Shown in pieces: positions 7,351-16,437 of a stretch of 64,000 nt of DNA; position 1 is the stretch's first letter, and each line of letters opens with the position of its first letter. Position numbers and translations under genes: made by a program. Origin of the DNA: Nostoc sp. CENA543 (GTDB taxonomy: Bacteria > Cyanobacteriota > Cyanobacteriia > Cyanobacteriales > Nostocaceae); NCBI RefSeq assembly GCF_002896875.1, contig NZ_CP023278.1, positions 2,108,001 through 2,172,000 on the forward strand. Reading direction: 5' to 3'. The notes beneath the pieces are model-generated. The model ran no database searches. It saw only the letters and a program-made list of their open reading frames with translations, and was not told where the DNA came from.

Positions 7351-8662
7351 GTTTCAGTCCCCTTGCGGGGAAATGGTTGATGGAAACACTACCAGTTATC
7401 CGATTTAAAAATGCCGTACTAGTGTTTCAGTCCCCTTGCGGGGAAATGGTTGATGGAAACGCAAGATGAAAAATCGTACGCTAAATCAAAGTTTCGTTTG
7501 TTTCAGTCCCCTTGCGGGGAAATGGTTGATGGAAACATCGTCGGGTGATCGGGGGTGATCGTCTCGATTTTTTAGTTTCAGTCCCCTTGCGGGGAAATGG
7601 TTGATGGAAACTTTAAGTGGTGATTTTTTGAAGGATGCTTTAGATGTTCTGTTTCAGTCCCCTTGCGGGGAAATGGTTGATGGAAACTTTTTTTGCAATT
7701 ACAATCCTAAGAGCAAAACAAAGTTTCAGTCCCCTTGCGGGGAAATGGTTGATGGAAACTACTCACGCTTCGCCTAGTACGCATTGGCGGCGGGGTGTTT
7801 CAGTCCCCTTGCGGGGAAATGGTTGATGGAAACTTTTCGCTCATCTTTAAAAATGGTCTAACGGCATCGTGTTTCAGTCCCCTTGCGGGGAAATGGTTGA
7901 TGGAAACCGTTCATAATTAAAAGTTCGACTCATCAGTTAATATACGTTTCAGTCCCCTTGCGGGGAAATGGTTGATGGAAACCCGGGCTAATACTGCCCG
8001 GTCATCCCTTTTTTGATCAAGTTTCAGTCCCCTTGCGGGGAAATGGTTGATGGAAACCCTCTTGATGCGCCAGGACTTGCCAATTTTCTTAGAGGATAAA
8101 TGTTTCAGTCCCCTTGCGGGGAAATGGTTGATGGAAACCCTAAAGCCGTACAAGATTCCCAAGGTAATCTTCTAGTGTTTCAGTCCCCTTGCGGGGAAAT
8201 GGTTGATGGAAACCATAATTGCGGCAGCTTGGGGGTATCTAGTTTCTCTAGAGTTTCAGTCCCCTTGCGGGGAAATGGTTGATGGAAACCAACAACAGCT
8301 TTCTGAAGTGTTAAATGTGGGTTAGTTTCAGTCCCCTTGCGGGGAAATGGTTGATGGAAACCAATTATAGTTTCTACAACCGCTTGTAGTTGCTTGTCGT
8401 TTCAGTCCCCTTGCGGGGAAATGGTTGATGGAAACTCTTCATAGTCTTCATCTTCATAGTCGCCATCTTCGTGTTTCAGTCCCCTTGCGGGGAAATGGTT
8501 GATGGAAACTCATGCTCAAGCAATATTCCCACGTTGTCTGCGAATATCTGTTTCAGTCCCCTTGCGGGGAAATGGTTGATGGAAACTTTACCGACAAGAT
8601 TGCTAGCAAATGCGCCAACTCTCCCGTTTCAGTCCCCTTGCGGGGAAATGGTTGATGGAAAC
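7351..8662 (-). CRISPR. CRISPR array, 18 repeats, 17 spacers (subtype I-D)
   Basis: A 37-bp repeat, GTTTCAGTCCCCTTGC...TTGATGGAAAC on the plus strand, occurs 18 times with no difference that I can see. Starts are 7351, 7424, 7500, 7575, 7651, 7723, 7797, 7871, 7946, 8021, 8102, 8177, 8253, 8325, 8399, 8473, 8550 and 8626. Spacers are 35-44 bp. Read on the minus strand the repeat ends in GGGGACTGAAAC and contains the CCCC/GGGG hairpin, as in cyanobacterial I-D repeats whose ACTGAAAC becomes the crRNA 5' tag. Transcription is therefore called as minus, away from cas2, with the leader at 8663-8880. Open frames seen across the array are artefacts of the repeat. Confidence 0.97.
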
Positions 8663-8880
8663 TGCTCGCTACTGAAACTTATATAGAGCAAGCTTCCTGG
8701 GAAGCATTTTGACGAGTCGCAAAATTAGGTCGATTTCAGCCCACCTTATTGCGACTAATTCGCAACTTCCCGAATTGTTGAAACGCTGTAATTATTATGT
8801 TGTCAAGGTTCTGGCGATTTTGACGAATCCCCAGGGTTTTTGACCCCGCTTCGACTGGTCAAACATCAAGTTAGTAAACC
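8663..8880 (-). promoter_or_regulatory. CRISPR leader with nested inverted repeats
   Basis: This 218-bp gap between the array and cas2 holds no gene. It contains AGTCGCAA (8715-8722) facing TTGCGACT (8749-8756), and TTGCG (8749-8753) also pairs with CGCAA (8761-8765). ACTGAAAC, the repeat's terminal tag inverted in relation to the array, lies close to 8670. It should contain the array promoter and the integration-guiding leader end. Orientation is inferred from repeat type and cas2 position. Confidence 0.6.
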
Positions 8881-8882
8881 CA

Positions 8883-9176
8883 TCATAAGACTATAACTTG
8901 TTCTTGTCGAGGTATTTCTGAACCATATGTAATAGTTCTTTTCACTGCGCCCGCATCTAGTACGTATATTCGCACAGAATCCTCTTCAGATTTGATGAGT
9001 TTTTCGACTTTTGTTTGTAGTGTAGCAAATTGGACTGGTGTTAAAAAACACTCAAATACACTGTATTGCGTCCATTTGCCGTAACCAGAAAGCATTTTAT
9101 GCAACCGCGTGCGGCGTTTATTTGCCGCTTTATTGTCTGGCAAGTCGTAAATAATCAAATAAAATAGTGTGGTCAT
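8883..9176 (-). CDS. cas2: CRISPR-associated endonuclease Cas2
   Basis: The 97-residue protein has the Cas2 ferredoxin-like fold signature: FYLIIYDLPDN with the conserved Asp at residue 11, then TRLHKMLSGYGKWTQYSVFECFL compatible with the second strand and dimer face (seen as TRLHKML and QYSVFEC). Cas2 bridges two Cas1 dimers during spacer capture. It is the last gene of the cas operon; its start is two bases after the cas1 stop, so the two are coupled. Confidence 0.95.
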   Translation of the reverse strand: MTTLFYLIIYDLPDNKAANKRRTRLHKMLSGYGKWTQYSVFECFLTPVQFATLQTKVEKLIKSEEDSVRIYVLDAGAVKRTITYGSEIPRQEQVIVL

Positions 9177-9178
9177 AA

Positions 9179-10156
9179 TTAACGTAAAGCCAAAGCTTTA
9201 TAAGGAATCCCTTCTTGCAAATGACGACTGAGTAACCTGGCTTGTAACTCTATGGCGCGGCGATAAGTGCATCGATATTCAAAAACAGGATGCTTAAACT
9301 CATCATTCATTTTGCGCTCAAAGGCTTGCAAAAATGATTTTTTAGCAGCTTCTTTCAACCGATAAGCACCTAAACTTTCATCAAAATCCTGGGGTTGAAT
9401 TTCGCGTTTATGCAACACTGTCAGCACAATATTATCGGCAATTAAAGCTCGGAACTCTTCCATTAAATCGAGTACCATTGCAGGCTGACCGTGATGAACT
9501 TCGTGGAGGTATCCTATATATGGATCTAAACCAGCGACATGAACAGCCGCAGTTACTTGCACTCGCAACAAACCATAGGCGAAACTGAGGAGTGAATTTA
9601 CAGGATCTGTAGGTGGACGGCGATTTCTGCCGTTAAAAGTCCACTGTTTTCCTACCATATCCGGCCAGCAAGCAAAATATTCCTTGGCGGCTAACCCTTC
9701 AATACCCCTCACTTGGTCTATGGTTTTCTGGTTTTTAACTTGATTTTTACGTTCTTTTAGGGGGTTATCCCGTTGATTCTGGCGGTACAAAACTTGATAT
9801 TGATTGTGAATTTTAGCCGCTACTATTGTTTGCACTAGTTCCAACCGCCGCACAGGATCATGATATACCTGATACTGAGCTAATCGGAGTTGACCGTTAC
9901 GGGAAGAACCAGGAAGTGCAGACCCAAGATATTTACCAAAGTGAGAAAGGTAATGCACTGGCATTCCCAATTCTAAGGCATACATCAGAGCGTCGCCCGT
10001 CACTTGGGGATTTCCCATCAACACTACTTGTTCTACAGTTTGTGCTGGGACACTTTGTTTTTTCCAAGAACCATCTTCTTGTTTGAGAGCAATATTAAAG
10101 GCTTCATAATTCTTGCTCAAAACAGCATCAGCTTGAGTGACGTAGAGTATAGGCAT
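9179..10156 (-). CDS. cas1: CRISPR-associated integrase Cas1 (I-D type)
   Basis: This 325-residue Cas1 inserts new spacers at the leader end with Cas2. Expected metal-binding residues are visible: E153 in RGIEG, H218 in GYLHEVHHG and D230 in MVLDLMEEFR. The N-terminal beta domain starts PILYVTQADAVLSK. Length and sequence fit Cas1 of I-D and related cyanobacterial systems. It follows cas4 by 33 bp and is linked to cas2 by two bases, forming an adaptation cassette. Confidence 0.96.
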   Translation of the reverse strand: MPILYVTQADAVLSKNYEAFNIALKQEDGSWKKQSVPAQTVEQVVLMGNPQVTGDALMYALELGMPVHYLSHFGKYLGSALPGSSRNGQLRLAQYQVYHDPVRRLELVQTIVAAKIHNQYQVLYRQNQRDNPLKERKNQVKNQKTIDQVRGIEGLAAKEYFACWPDMVGKQWTFNGRNRRPPTDPVNSLLSFAYGLLRVQVTAAVHVAGLDPYIGYLHEVHHGQPAMVLDLMEEFRALIADNIVLTVLHKREIQPQDFDESLGAYRLKEAAKKSFLQAFERKMNDEFKHPVFEYRCTYRRAIELQARLLSRHLQEGIPYKALALR

Positions 10157-10189
10157 ATTAGTTAGATGTGAAATAGTTGGTGAATATGG

Positions 10190-10792
10190 TTAAAAATCGT
10201 CGCTTGTGGAGAGATTTGATTTTTGTAATTGCCTCACTTCAACAGGCAGACAGATGTTTTGTAAACTACATGATTTACATTTTTTAGTGTGGTCAATTGG
10301 TGCAGGCATAGCTTTATAGGCAGCAAGTTGAGCTAGTAAAATCGCCTGTTCTGTCATCTGCCGGAGTTCTGGGGTGAATGCTACTGTCTGTCTTTTGCGG
10401 TTGGCGTGATAGAATATTTCACCATAGGTAATAGTGTGTCCAGTGCGTTCCTCTAAACACAAAGCGGCTGCACACAGTTGAAAATGATCGTTAAGATGCT
10501 GTGCCATCTTGCCTTTTTTGTATTCCACTGGAATAAGTTGACCGTCGCATTCTTCCACAGCATCGATAATACCAGCAACTTTTAGGCGATCGCTCCACAC
10601 CCATTGTTGTTGATGAATGAGGGTTTCTCCCTCTTGAAATGTGGTTTCTTCATTCACATTACGGTGAATATGGCGACCTAAAATAATATGTTCATTGTCT
10701 TCCATTTCACCCAGCAAATATTCCAAATAAAATCGGCGTGGACAATATTCCCAAGCGTTAAGATACGCCAGGGGTAAGTAATCTTCTGTCAT
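10190..10792 (-). CDS. cas4: CRISPR-associated exonuclease Cas4
   Basis: The 200-residue protein is a RecB-like Cas4 that trims prespacers and helps select the PAM side. Four cysteines fit an iron-sulfur cluster: C17 (EYCPRRF) and C172, C175, C181 (CKSCSLQNIC). The nuclease centre is indicated by H43 (GRHIHR), D77 and the E90-x-K92 pair in PVEYKKGK. It lies between cas6 and cas1 in the minus-strand operon, the usual I-D position. Confidence 0.95.
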   Translation of the reverse strand: MTEDYLPLAYLNAWEYCPRRFYLEYLLGEMEDNEHIILGRHIHRNVNEETTFQEGETLIHQQQWVWSDRLKVAGIIDAVEECDGQLIPVEYKKGKMAQHLNDHFQLCAAALCLEERTGHTITYGEIFYHANRKRQTVAFTPELRQMTEQAILLAQLAAYKAMPAPIDHTKKCKSCSLQNICLPVEVRQLQKSNLSTSDDF

Positions 10793-10822
10793 AAGCGCGT
10801 AGTCAATATAAATCTAAATTTC

Positions 10823-11650
10823 TTAATTTTGAATTTTGAATTTTGAATTTTGAATTGATATCTGTCCCATACCCATCGCGGTTTTACGTCCGACACCGGC
10901 GAAGGCGGCGAAATTGGCTAATACTGTCGCAATTCTCGCTGCTTCTGGCTCTAAAAACTGATATTTTACCCAACCTTCAGCCCCAATTTCTGCGCTAGCT
11001 TCTAACTTTAAAGCATAGGTTTTCAGTTCAAAAGCTGCAATTTGAGCGTTCCATTCTACAGCCGGAAACTTTAATTCTGGGGGCGCAAAAGTATTCCAAC
11101 GTCGCCACAAATTATCAAATACTAACTCTGGTAAGGGAAAAGGTTGTACTTTTTTAGCTTGCTTAAAACTAGTCGGAGACAGCAATTTTAGTGTGATTTC
11201 TTCAGAGATGTTGTCTATATTTGCTAGTGTGTTGTAGTCAGAAATATCCGCTAAAGGATGAGTACCAGGTAAAGTATAAAAACCGCGCAAGACAAACTGA
11301 CATTCACCCAAATTCAGCAGTTCACTGTGCCAAAGTTCTATACCTTTTAATAATGGCTCAATCAAATCACCATCTAGCAAACCGATGCGAAAAATAAAAT
11401 CATCGCCTGGTTTGGTTCGGGGTTGACGACGGTATCCTATCAAGCCGGAAACACTAAAGGGTGAAACTTGTGCGCGGTGGATAATCTCTGCGGTTTGCGG
11501 ATCTGCTAATCTCAGCCAGTCCATAACTTGAGCATGAATTGCTCTCCCCAGACTAGCAGGGATAATTTTTCCCGAAGTCGCACCCAGTTGAATTACCACA
11601 GCATACAAGCTCGTGGATTTAGGCGGTGATGATATCAGTTCCAGCACCAT
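10823..11650 (-). CDS. cas6: Cas6 crRNA-processing endoribonuclease
   Basis: Cas6 cuts the array transcript within the repeat. The 275-residue product carries the C-terminal glycine-rich loop GVGRKTAMGMG that binds the repeat hairpin. The start at 11650 (MVLELISS) is preferred to the frame's upstream ATG at 11704 because GGAG stands six bases before it; even so it overlaps the end of csc1 by 32 bases. The last ten or so residues (QNSKFKIQN) are translated from a TTTTGAA tandem repeat at 10827-10856, so the natural C-terminus has been extended by intergenic repeat DNA. The catalytic histidine was not assigned. Confidence 0.9.
   Translation of the reverse strand: MVLELISSPPKSTSLYAVVIQLGATSGKIIPASLGRAIHAQVMDWLRLADPQTAEIIHRAQVSPFSVSGLIGYRRQPRTKPGDDFIFRIGLLDGDLIEPLLKGIELWHSELLNLGECQFVLRGFYTLPGTHPLADISDYNTLANIDNISEEITLKLLSPTSFKQAKKVQPFPLPELVFDNLWRRWNTFAPPELKFPAVEWNAQIAAFELKTYALKLEASAEIGAEGWVKYQFLEPEAARIATVLANFAAFAGVGRKTAMGMGQISIQNSKFKIQN
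10827..10856. repeat. Heptad tandem repeat at the cas6 3' end
   Basis: About four copies of TTTTGAA, a common Nostoc-type short tandem repeat. It forms the last codons of cas6. Similar DNA lies before ispE (63520-63548). Confidence 0.8.
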
Positions 11651-12344
11651 AGGAGACTCCAGCAGGTAAACAGGTTTTATCAGGTAATTCCCAATAGTCG
11701 CCACTAAGTTGCGCTTGACTGACTAAACTTACAGGAGGCATAACAATGCGGTTGTAAAGTAGTAGTCTGGATGATGGGGGTAAGTCTAAGGGATTTAAGG
11801 GATGCTTGCTGATATATTGTCCAGAGCGTTCCTTCCATTCTGTAATTTTTGTGGTTTCAACTTGCACCTTCGCCGACCATTTACCCAATCTCACCCAATG
11901 GGGAATTGTCACATCTGCACTAGCGATAATATAGGTTTTATACCGACTACCTACGGCTAATTCCTTAGCACGCCCGTAATTAATGGGATAATTACGTTTC
12001 GCACCTTCGCCACCGAACTGTACAGATTTACCATAGTAGGCGACTTGTGCGGCTTTGAAGGTATTGACTTGATAAGACCAAACCACAGGTAAAGCGGGAA
12101 AAACATAAATTCCTGCTTGATTGAGATGTAACAGATTTTGCTCTTGACTTGCGTCTAAATAACTAGGTTTTTGAGCGATCGCCCCTTTAAGTCGATAAGG
12201 TTTCGGGATATACTCTGCTTCAAAGAAAGCAAAACTCAACGCCCAATTGTGCAGATATTTTTCGGTTTCATAGAGAATCCCCATTTCACGAGTCGCAAAA
12301 AATACATTATCGTGGAGGGTTAGTTTGCATTCGTAAATTATCAT
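11619..12344 (-). CDS. csc1: Csc1 (Cas5-type subunit of I-D Cascade)
   Basis: The 241-residue Csc1 caps the 5' tag end of the crRNA in the I-D effector. It begins MIIYECKLTLHDNVFFATREMGILYETEKYLHNWALSF in part, matching Csc1 proteins (key words TREMGILYETE and LHNWALSFA). The open frame extends to an ATG at 12416, but those 24 codons translate intergenic GGGGCATT repeats (PYAQCPMPNSPCPSPNS), so 12344 is taken as the start. It overlaps cas6 at its 3' end. Confidence 0.9.
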   Translation of the reverse strand: MIIYECKLTLHDNVFFATREMGILYETEKYLHNWALSFAFFEAEYIPKPYRLKGAIAQKPSYLDASQEQNLLHLNQAGIYVFPALPVVWSYQVNTFKAAQVAYYGKSVQFGGEGAKRNYPINYGRAKELAVGSRYKTYIIASADVTIPHWVRLGKWSAKVQVETTKITEWKERSGQYISKHPLNPLDLPPSSRLLLYNRIVMPPVSLVSQAQLSGDYWELPDKTCLPAGVSYGAGTDIITA

Positions 12345-12361
12345 TGTTAACTCTTTTGATT

Positions 12362-12472
12362 GCGAATTGGGACTGGGGCATGGGGAATTGGGCATGGGGC
12401 ATTGGGCATAGGGCATTGTATTTTTCTCCCCCTGCTCCCCCTGCTCCCCTGCTCCCTGCCCCCTGCCTTATT
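12362..12472. repeat. Degenerate GGGGCATT / CCCCTGCT tandem repeats
   Basis: This stretch between csc1 and csc2 consists of GGGGCATTGGGCAT-type units followed by CCCCTGCTCCCCTGCT units. It is the type of intergenic filler seen at many places in the window. It interrupts the cas operon without adding a gene. Confidence 0.8.
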
Positions 12473-13460
12473 TCCCTTTCCCTTTCTTACCTGCGATCAC
12501 GCCGTAGGTTTCTGCGTAAGTTTTGGTTTGTTGATACAAAGTATTCAGTGTATCCCGTAGTTGGGTTTCGTCTTGATAAATGGTTGCGACTTCACTCAAT
12601 AAATCATGTAATTGAGAACCGGTAATGACTTGAGTTTTCCGAATGGGTTCTTGGTTGAGTAAGTTGGTTGTCACTTCTGTGGCTTTGTTGAGAATGTCGG
12701 CAATTGGGGCGTTAATATCTGGTTTTAAGGCATCATACAAGGCTTGGGTAAAATGTAGGTTACTGAAGATTTCGCCATCACATAAGGCAATACCAATGAT
12801 ATGATTTGCCATTGTCCCTGTTCTTGATTCTTGTGCGCCGTAGCGACGAGTCCGCATCAGGTTTCCTAACACATATAAAAAGCCTTCATAGGTAGGGTCA
12901 CGGAGGGTTTCTACTGTGGGAAAGGTAATTTCTGGTAATACATGATCTAACTCATTAATGGCACTCCTCATCACACCTTGTTCACTCATTGTTCCGCCTT
13001 CAAAGGGTGCATTAAAAGTAAAACTGCGGTGAGATTGTTCATAGGGACTCAGAGAGAAGGCAGAATCGGAGTAAACTTTAGAACGTTCTGAACCACTATC
13101 ACCAATTGCAAAGCCATAGATAATGCAATCAGGACATTTTTTACAGGAGTTTTCGCCGTTATATTCACAGAATTTATCTTTCTCGGCGGCGTTAGCACTG
13201 GTTAATTCTAAGGAACGTAATAACTCTCTACCTGCTAAACGTTCTGGGGTAATTTGCTTACGCTTAAACATGACTAATCGACTGATGGCTTCTTGGGTAG
13301 TAATTCCGGCTTGGGTGCGGGCTGTATTCAAAACTCCGTCGGTTTGAAATACGGGGAAGGATTGACTGTGACGCACCATTAAAAAGTGAACGTATTTACC
13401 AGAAGCTAAACGGGGGAAAGCTGTTTGAAATTTTGGTTGAATGGTGTTAAGAATAGTCAT
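12468..13460 (-). CDS. csc2: Csc2 (Cas7-type backbone of I-D Cascade)
   Basis: The 330-residue Csc2 forms the helical backbone along the crRNA. Recognisable stretches are FLMVRHSQSFPVFQTDG near the start, LMRTRRYGAQESRTGTM in the middle, and a cysteine cluster CEYNGENSCKKCPDC at about residues 98-112, probably a zinc-binding insertion. The ATG directly follows the TAA of cas10d (TAAATG on the coding strand), a sign of coupled translation. Length is normal for Csc2. The lysine/glycine tail GKKGKGK lies at the repeat boundary. Confidence 0.95.
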   Translation of the reverse strand: MTILNTIQPKFQTAFPRLASGKYVHFLMVRHSQSFPVFQTDGVLNTARTQAGITTQEAISRLVMFKRKQITPERLAGRELLRSLELTSANAAEKDKFCEYNGENSCKKCPDCIIYGFAIGDSGSERSKVYSDSAFSLSPYEQSHRSFTFNAPFEGGTMSEQGVMRSAINELDHVLPEITFPTVETLRDPTYEGFLYVLGNLMRTRRYGAQESRTGTMANHIIGIALCDGEIFSNLHFTQALYDALKPDINAPIADILNKATEVTTNLLNQEPIRKTQVITGSQLHDLLSEVATIYQDETQLRDTLNTLYQQTKTYAETYGVIAGKKGKGK

Positions 13461-16418
13461 TTATTTTTCTCCTTTGGTTTGTGTTTTTTCGGTTTGTTTT
13501 TCTTGTGCAGCTAATAAGCGATAAGCAAATTCAGCACCGGATTTAATGCGGTTGCGATTTTCTTGGAGTAAAGCGCGATCGCCTTTATAAAGTCTCAAGA
13601 ATAATTCATCAACGCAGGTTGTCATAAAGGTATGAATTGCTGCTAATTCCTGGGCTTTACGTGTGGAAATATCGACGGATTTATCCATTAAAAATGGACG
13701 TTTATAAACTTCTTGTCGTTCTAGTGCATCGTTGAGTTTTCCCGCCGCTTGCAAAATTACGTCTTCTCTCGCTATCTGTTCGGGAACTGTCAAAATTACT
13801 TCCAAAGCTTTCGCCAGTGGGAGTAAAACTGCATGACTAGATTCCCCCACATTCACTTGATAAAATTGGCGATACTCTTTCACTAATCGTTCAATTAATT
13901 GCAATTTTTCGGTCATCTTTTTATCTCCTGTTATCCAGAGTTGGGCATATTTCCAAATACGTTTAACATCTTCTGGGCTGGGTTCTCGTTTGTTTTCGCG
14001 GATTCCTTCATTGGCGATCGCAAATACATTTAATACATCGGTGGCTAAATCTCTGGCTGTCCCATTCAAGGCTTGCCAACGTGCGTCCGGTGGGGAACTG
14101 CGAAACTCTAAATGAATGCTGTAAGCTATCAATAGCCGTTCTAAGGCTGTTGCTAAATCCTGCAATCGTAAGTTCTGATTTATACCTAATATTTGCCAAA
14201 ATCCTGCCGCCCCATCTAGTTTGGCTGACTCTACAAATTCTTGGTCGCTGGCGTAAAGTGGGTCAGGACTGCTCGTAGCAACCACTTTCACACCTAAAAG
14301 TGTAGGTAATGCTAAGGCTAAAAAACTCGGTTCTACCCAAGCATCTGTAGTAGTTTTACCCCTGGTGGTGGTATAAGTCATTGCCATAAATGGCAAGTCT
14401 GCACGGGAGTAACTATCACCATATCTACCGATTTCCGCCTCATCCCGCCAAGACAAAGTTTGCAGTCCGCTATATTGCATCCCCCCATCTAACCAATGTT
14501 TGCGGACTTCCCACAGGTTGACGCGTTTGAGTTCCTTCACCAGTCGCCGCACTGCGACAGCAACTTGGGGTGAGTAGACGTAAGCCGGGAAGATATATAA
14601 AAATACAGGCTGTTGTTCTTCTAATTTTCCCGACGCACCAGTCCAAAAGGCTTGACGCATCAGCATTTCTAACGACCAGATTTTAGAAATACCCCGTTTA
14701 ATGCGTCCTCCGCCCAAGGCGTTTTTGTTGCTGTATTGTTGGGGTTTGAATAGGACGACAGTATCTAGTTGATCCTCAGCATCAGGATCGCCTGCACTTA
14801 AAGAACAAATGGCTTGATTATTGACTTTTGCTAAAGAATATGTATTTAGTTCATTAGCAAACTCAACTGCTGGCTGATTAGATGGGTAAACTTCCAAATA
14901 TTGGGCTAAGTAATGAATAAAAGCCTCATAGGTAGGACTACTGTTAGCTTTGAGTAAATTATTTTGCTCTGCCCAAGTTGCGAGGCGATCGCTTAATTTT
15001 CCTAAACACTCCTCTACCTGTCCCTCATCTAAGGTGGCGTGAGTTGCTATGTAATGGGCTGCGGCTTGATACCAGCCATAATTTACACCCCCTGATTGTA
15101 CTTGTGTTTGTTCTGGTGATATTGTGCCTTGCAATTCCAAAGCTGACAGCATCCAAGGTATGTAGTCTTGGCTACCTTCAAAAAATTCTCTTTGTGCCAA
15201 GATAATCAACTCGGCTAATCTATCAGCGCGGATATCTGCACCTTGTAATAAAAAGGTTTTTTCTGCATCCGTCAGAGTTAATTTCTCTAACCGCTTGGGT
15301 GTGGCTGGGGATTTGACATTGGCGACTTTGATTTGTACGACACTGGGAAGTAAGCGAATCAAGTCCGCAGGGGTAAACAATTCTAAAGTCTGGGGAGCAA
15401 TTTTCATTCCCTTCCCATCACGAACAAACCCCACATCACCGCTTTGGAAGTATGCGGCTAATCCTCGTTGATTGTTTTCTTCATCGCCTCGAATCAGACT
15501 TTCCCACACAGCCGTTTGAATATCTGCTAAGTCGGGTGTGACTACATCCGTGGGAGTGAGATATACTGCACCTTGAGCAAAATAAAGAATCGGATTCCAA
15601 CCCAACTGACGGGCAAAATTGACGACGGCGTTATGAATTTGGTTGGTAATTAAACCGCGACAATCCCGCAGGCGATGGTAAACCAATTTTTGGGGAATAT
15701 TGAGCCAGTCGAGATGATCTTGGAGGCGATCGCCTTTTGTTGTGGTTATAATCTCTGCGGGATCACCCATATGAACCGCCACATCACCAAAGGCTAATAG
15801 GTGGCGTAAAATATCATTCAAGCGACGGTCATCTATGGTAAATTGGCGTTCATCGTTCTCCCAGTTAGAAAGAATTGAGTTACTATCAACGCTAAATTGA
15901 GTATTTTGGGCGAGATAGGCAATTTCTAGTAAATAATCTCGCCATTGATCCCAAAACAGTTGAAAGTCTAGTTTTTCGCCTAATTCACGGCATAAGTTAA
16001 TGATTGCGTCAATTTCATGGGCTTTTGGTGGTGGTTGTTCTTCGCCTTGACCCCGTACATATTTGTTGTAGTCGTGTAGGGTTAAACCTAAGCATAGTAA
16101 GCGTTTTTCGGCTTCTTTGAGTTGTCGGTGTTGGGGTAAATACAGGCTGAGATTCCAGGCTGTTAATAGTCCATTGAGGACGTGAACTAAGAGGCTTTGG
16201 TCGGGTTTTGCAGCCCAGCGTTTAGCGTTTTCATCAGCATAGCGATCGCCTTGTTTGATGAGGGTTTGATAGTGGGCTGTTTCTGACCCTCCCATTGCGG
16301 GAATTAATCCAAATTCTCTTTCCATTGCGGGGAGAATGGTTTGGATGAAGGTTTGTAAAATGGGGTCGGTGTCGGATGGGAGGGTTTCTATGAGTAGGGT
16401 TTGTAGTAGTGTGAGCAT
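13461..16418 (-). CDS. cas10d: Cas10d (Csc3) large subunit with HD nuclease
   Basis: This 985-residue protein is the I-D large subunit. The HD nuclease, which in most type I systems is part of Cas3, is here at the N-terminus: H79 in SLLVHVLNG and the HD pair H115-D116 in GLTLHDYNKY. The remainder matches Csc3/Cas10d, with a degenerate palm region and no GGDD cyclase motif seen. It recognises the PAM, recruits Cas3' and degrades the target. It follows cas3' by 19 bp and touches csc2. Confidence 0.94.
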   Translation of the reverse strand: MLTLLQTLLIETLPSDTDPILQTFIQTILPAMEREFGLIPAMGGSETAHYQTLIKQGDRYADENAKRWAAKPDQSLLVHVLNGLLTAWNLSLYLPQHRQLKEAEKRLLCLGLTLHDYNKYVRGQGEEQPPPKAHEIDAIINLCRELGEKLDFQLFWDQWRDYLLEIAYLAQNTQFSVDSNSILSNWENDERQFTIDDRRLNDILRHLLAFGDVAVHMGDPAEIITTTKGDRLQDHLDWLNIPQKLVYHRLRDCRGLITNQIHNAVVNFARQLGWNPILYFAQGAVYLTPTDVVTPDLADIQTAVWESLIRGDEENNQRGLAAYFQSGDVGFVRDGKGMKIAPQTLELFTPADLIRLLPSVVQIKVANVKSPATPKRLEKLTLTDAEKTFLLQGADIRADRLAELIILAQREFFEGSQDYIPWMLSALELQGTISPEQTQVQSGGVNYGWYQAAAHYIATHATLDEGQVEECLGKLSDRLATWAEQNNLLKANSSPTYEAFIHYLAQYLEVYPSNQPAVEFANELNTYSLAKVNNQAICSLSAGDPDAEDQLDTVVLFKPQQYSNKNALGGGRIKRGISKIWSLEMLMRQAFWTGASGKLEEQQPVFLYIFPAYVYSPQVAVAVRRLVKELKRVNLWEVRKHWLDGGMQYSGLQTLSWRDEAEIGRYGDSYSRADLPFMAMTYTTTRGKTTTDAWVEPSFLALALPTLLGVKVVATSSPDPLYASDQEFVESAKLDGAAGFWQILGINQNLRLQDLATALERLLIAYSIHLEFRSSPPDARWQALNGTARDLATDVLNVFAIANEGIRENKREPSPEDVKRIWKYAQLWITGDKKMTEKLQLIERLVKEYRQFYQVNVGESSHAVLLPLAKALEVILTVPEQIAREDVILQAAGKLNDALERQEVYKRPFLMDKSVDISTRKAQELAAIHTFMTTCVDELFLRLYKGDRALLQENRNRIKSGAEFAYRLLAAQEKQTEKTQTKGEK

Positions 16419-16437
16419 GAATCAATTCAAAATCAAA

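Noticed and set aside
8399-8510. Spacers tested by eye for self-targeting, including the acidic-repeat-like one at 8436-8472
   Set aside because: No clear match elsewhere in the window was noticed; a real search is needed to exclude it.
7191-8686. Several open frames of 60-97 codons on both strands across the CRISPR array
   Set aside because: They repeat the translation of the 37-bp repeat (FSPLAGKWLMET, FQSPCGEMVDGN, VSINHFPARGLK) and are not genes.
12345-12625. Plus-strand frames at 12344-12625
   Set aside because: They consist of GGGG/CCCC tandem-repeat translation plus the antisense of csc2.
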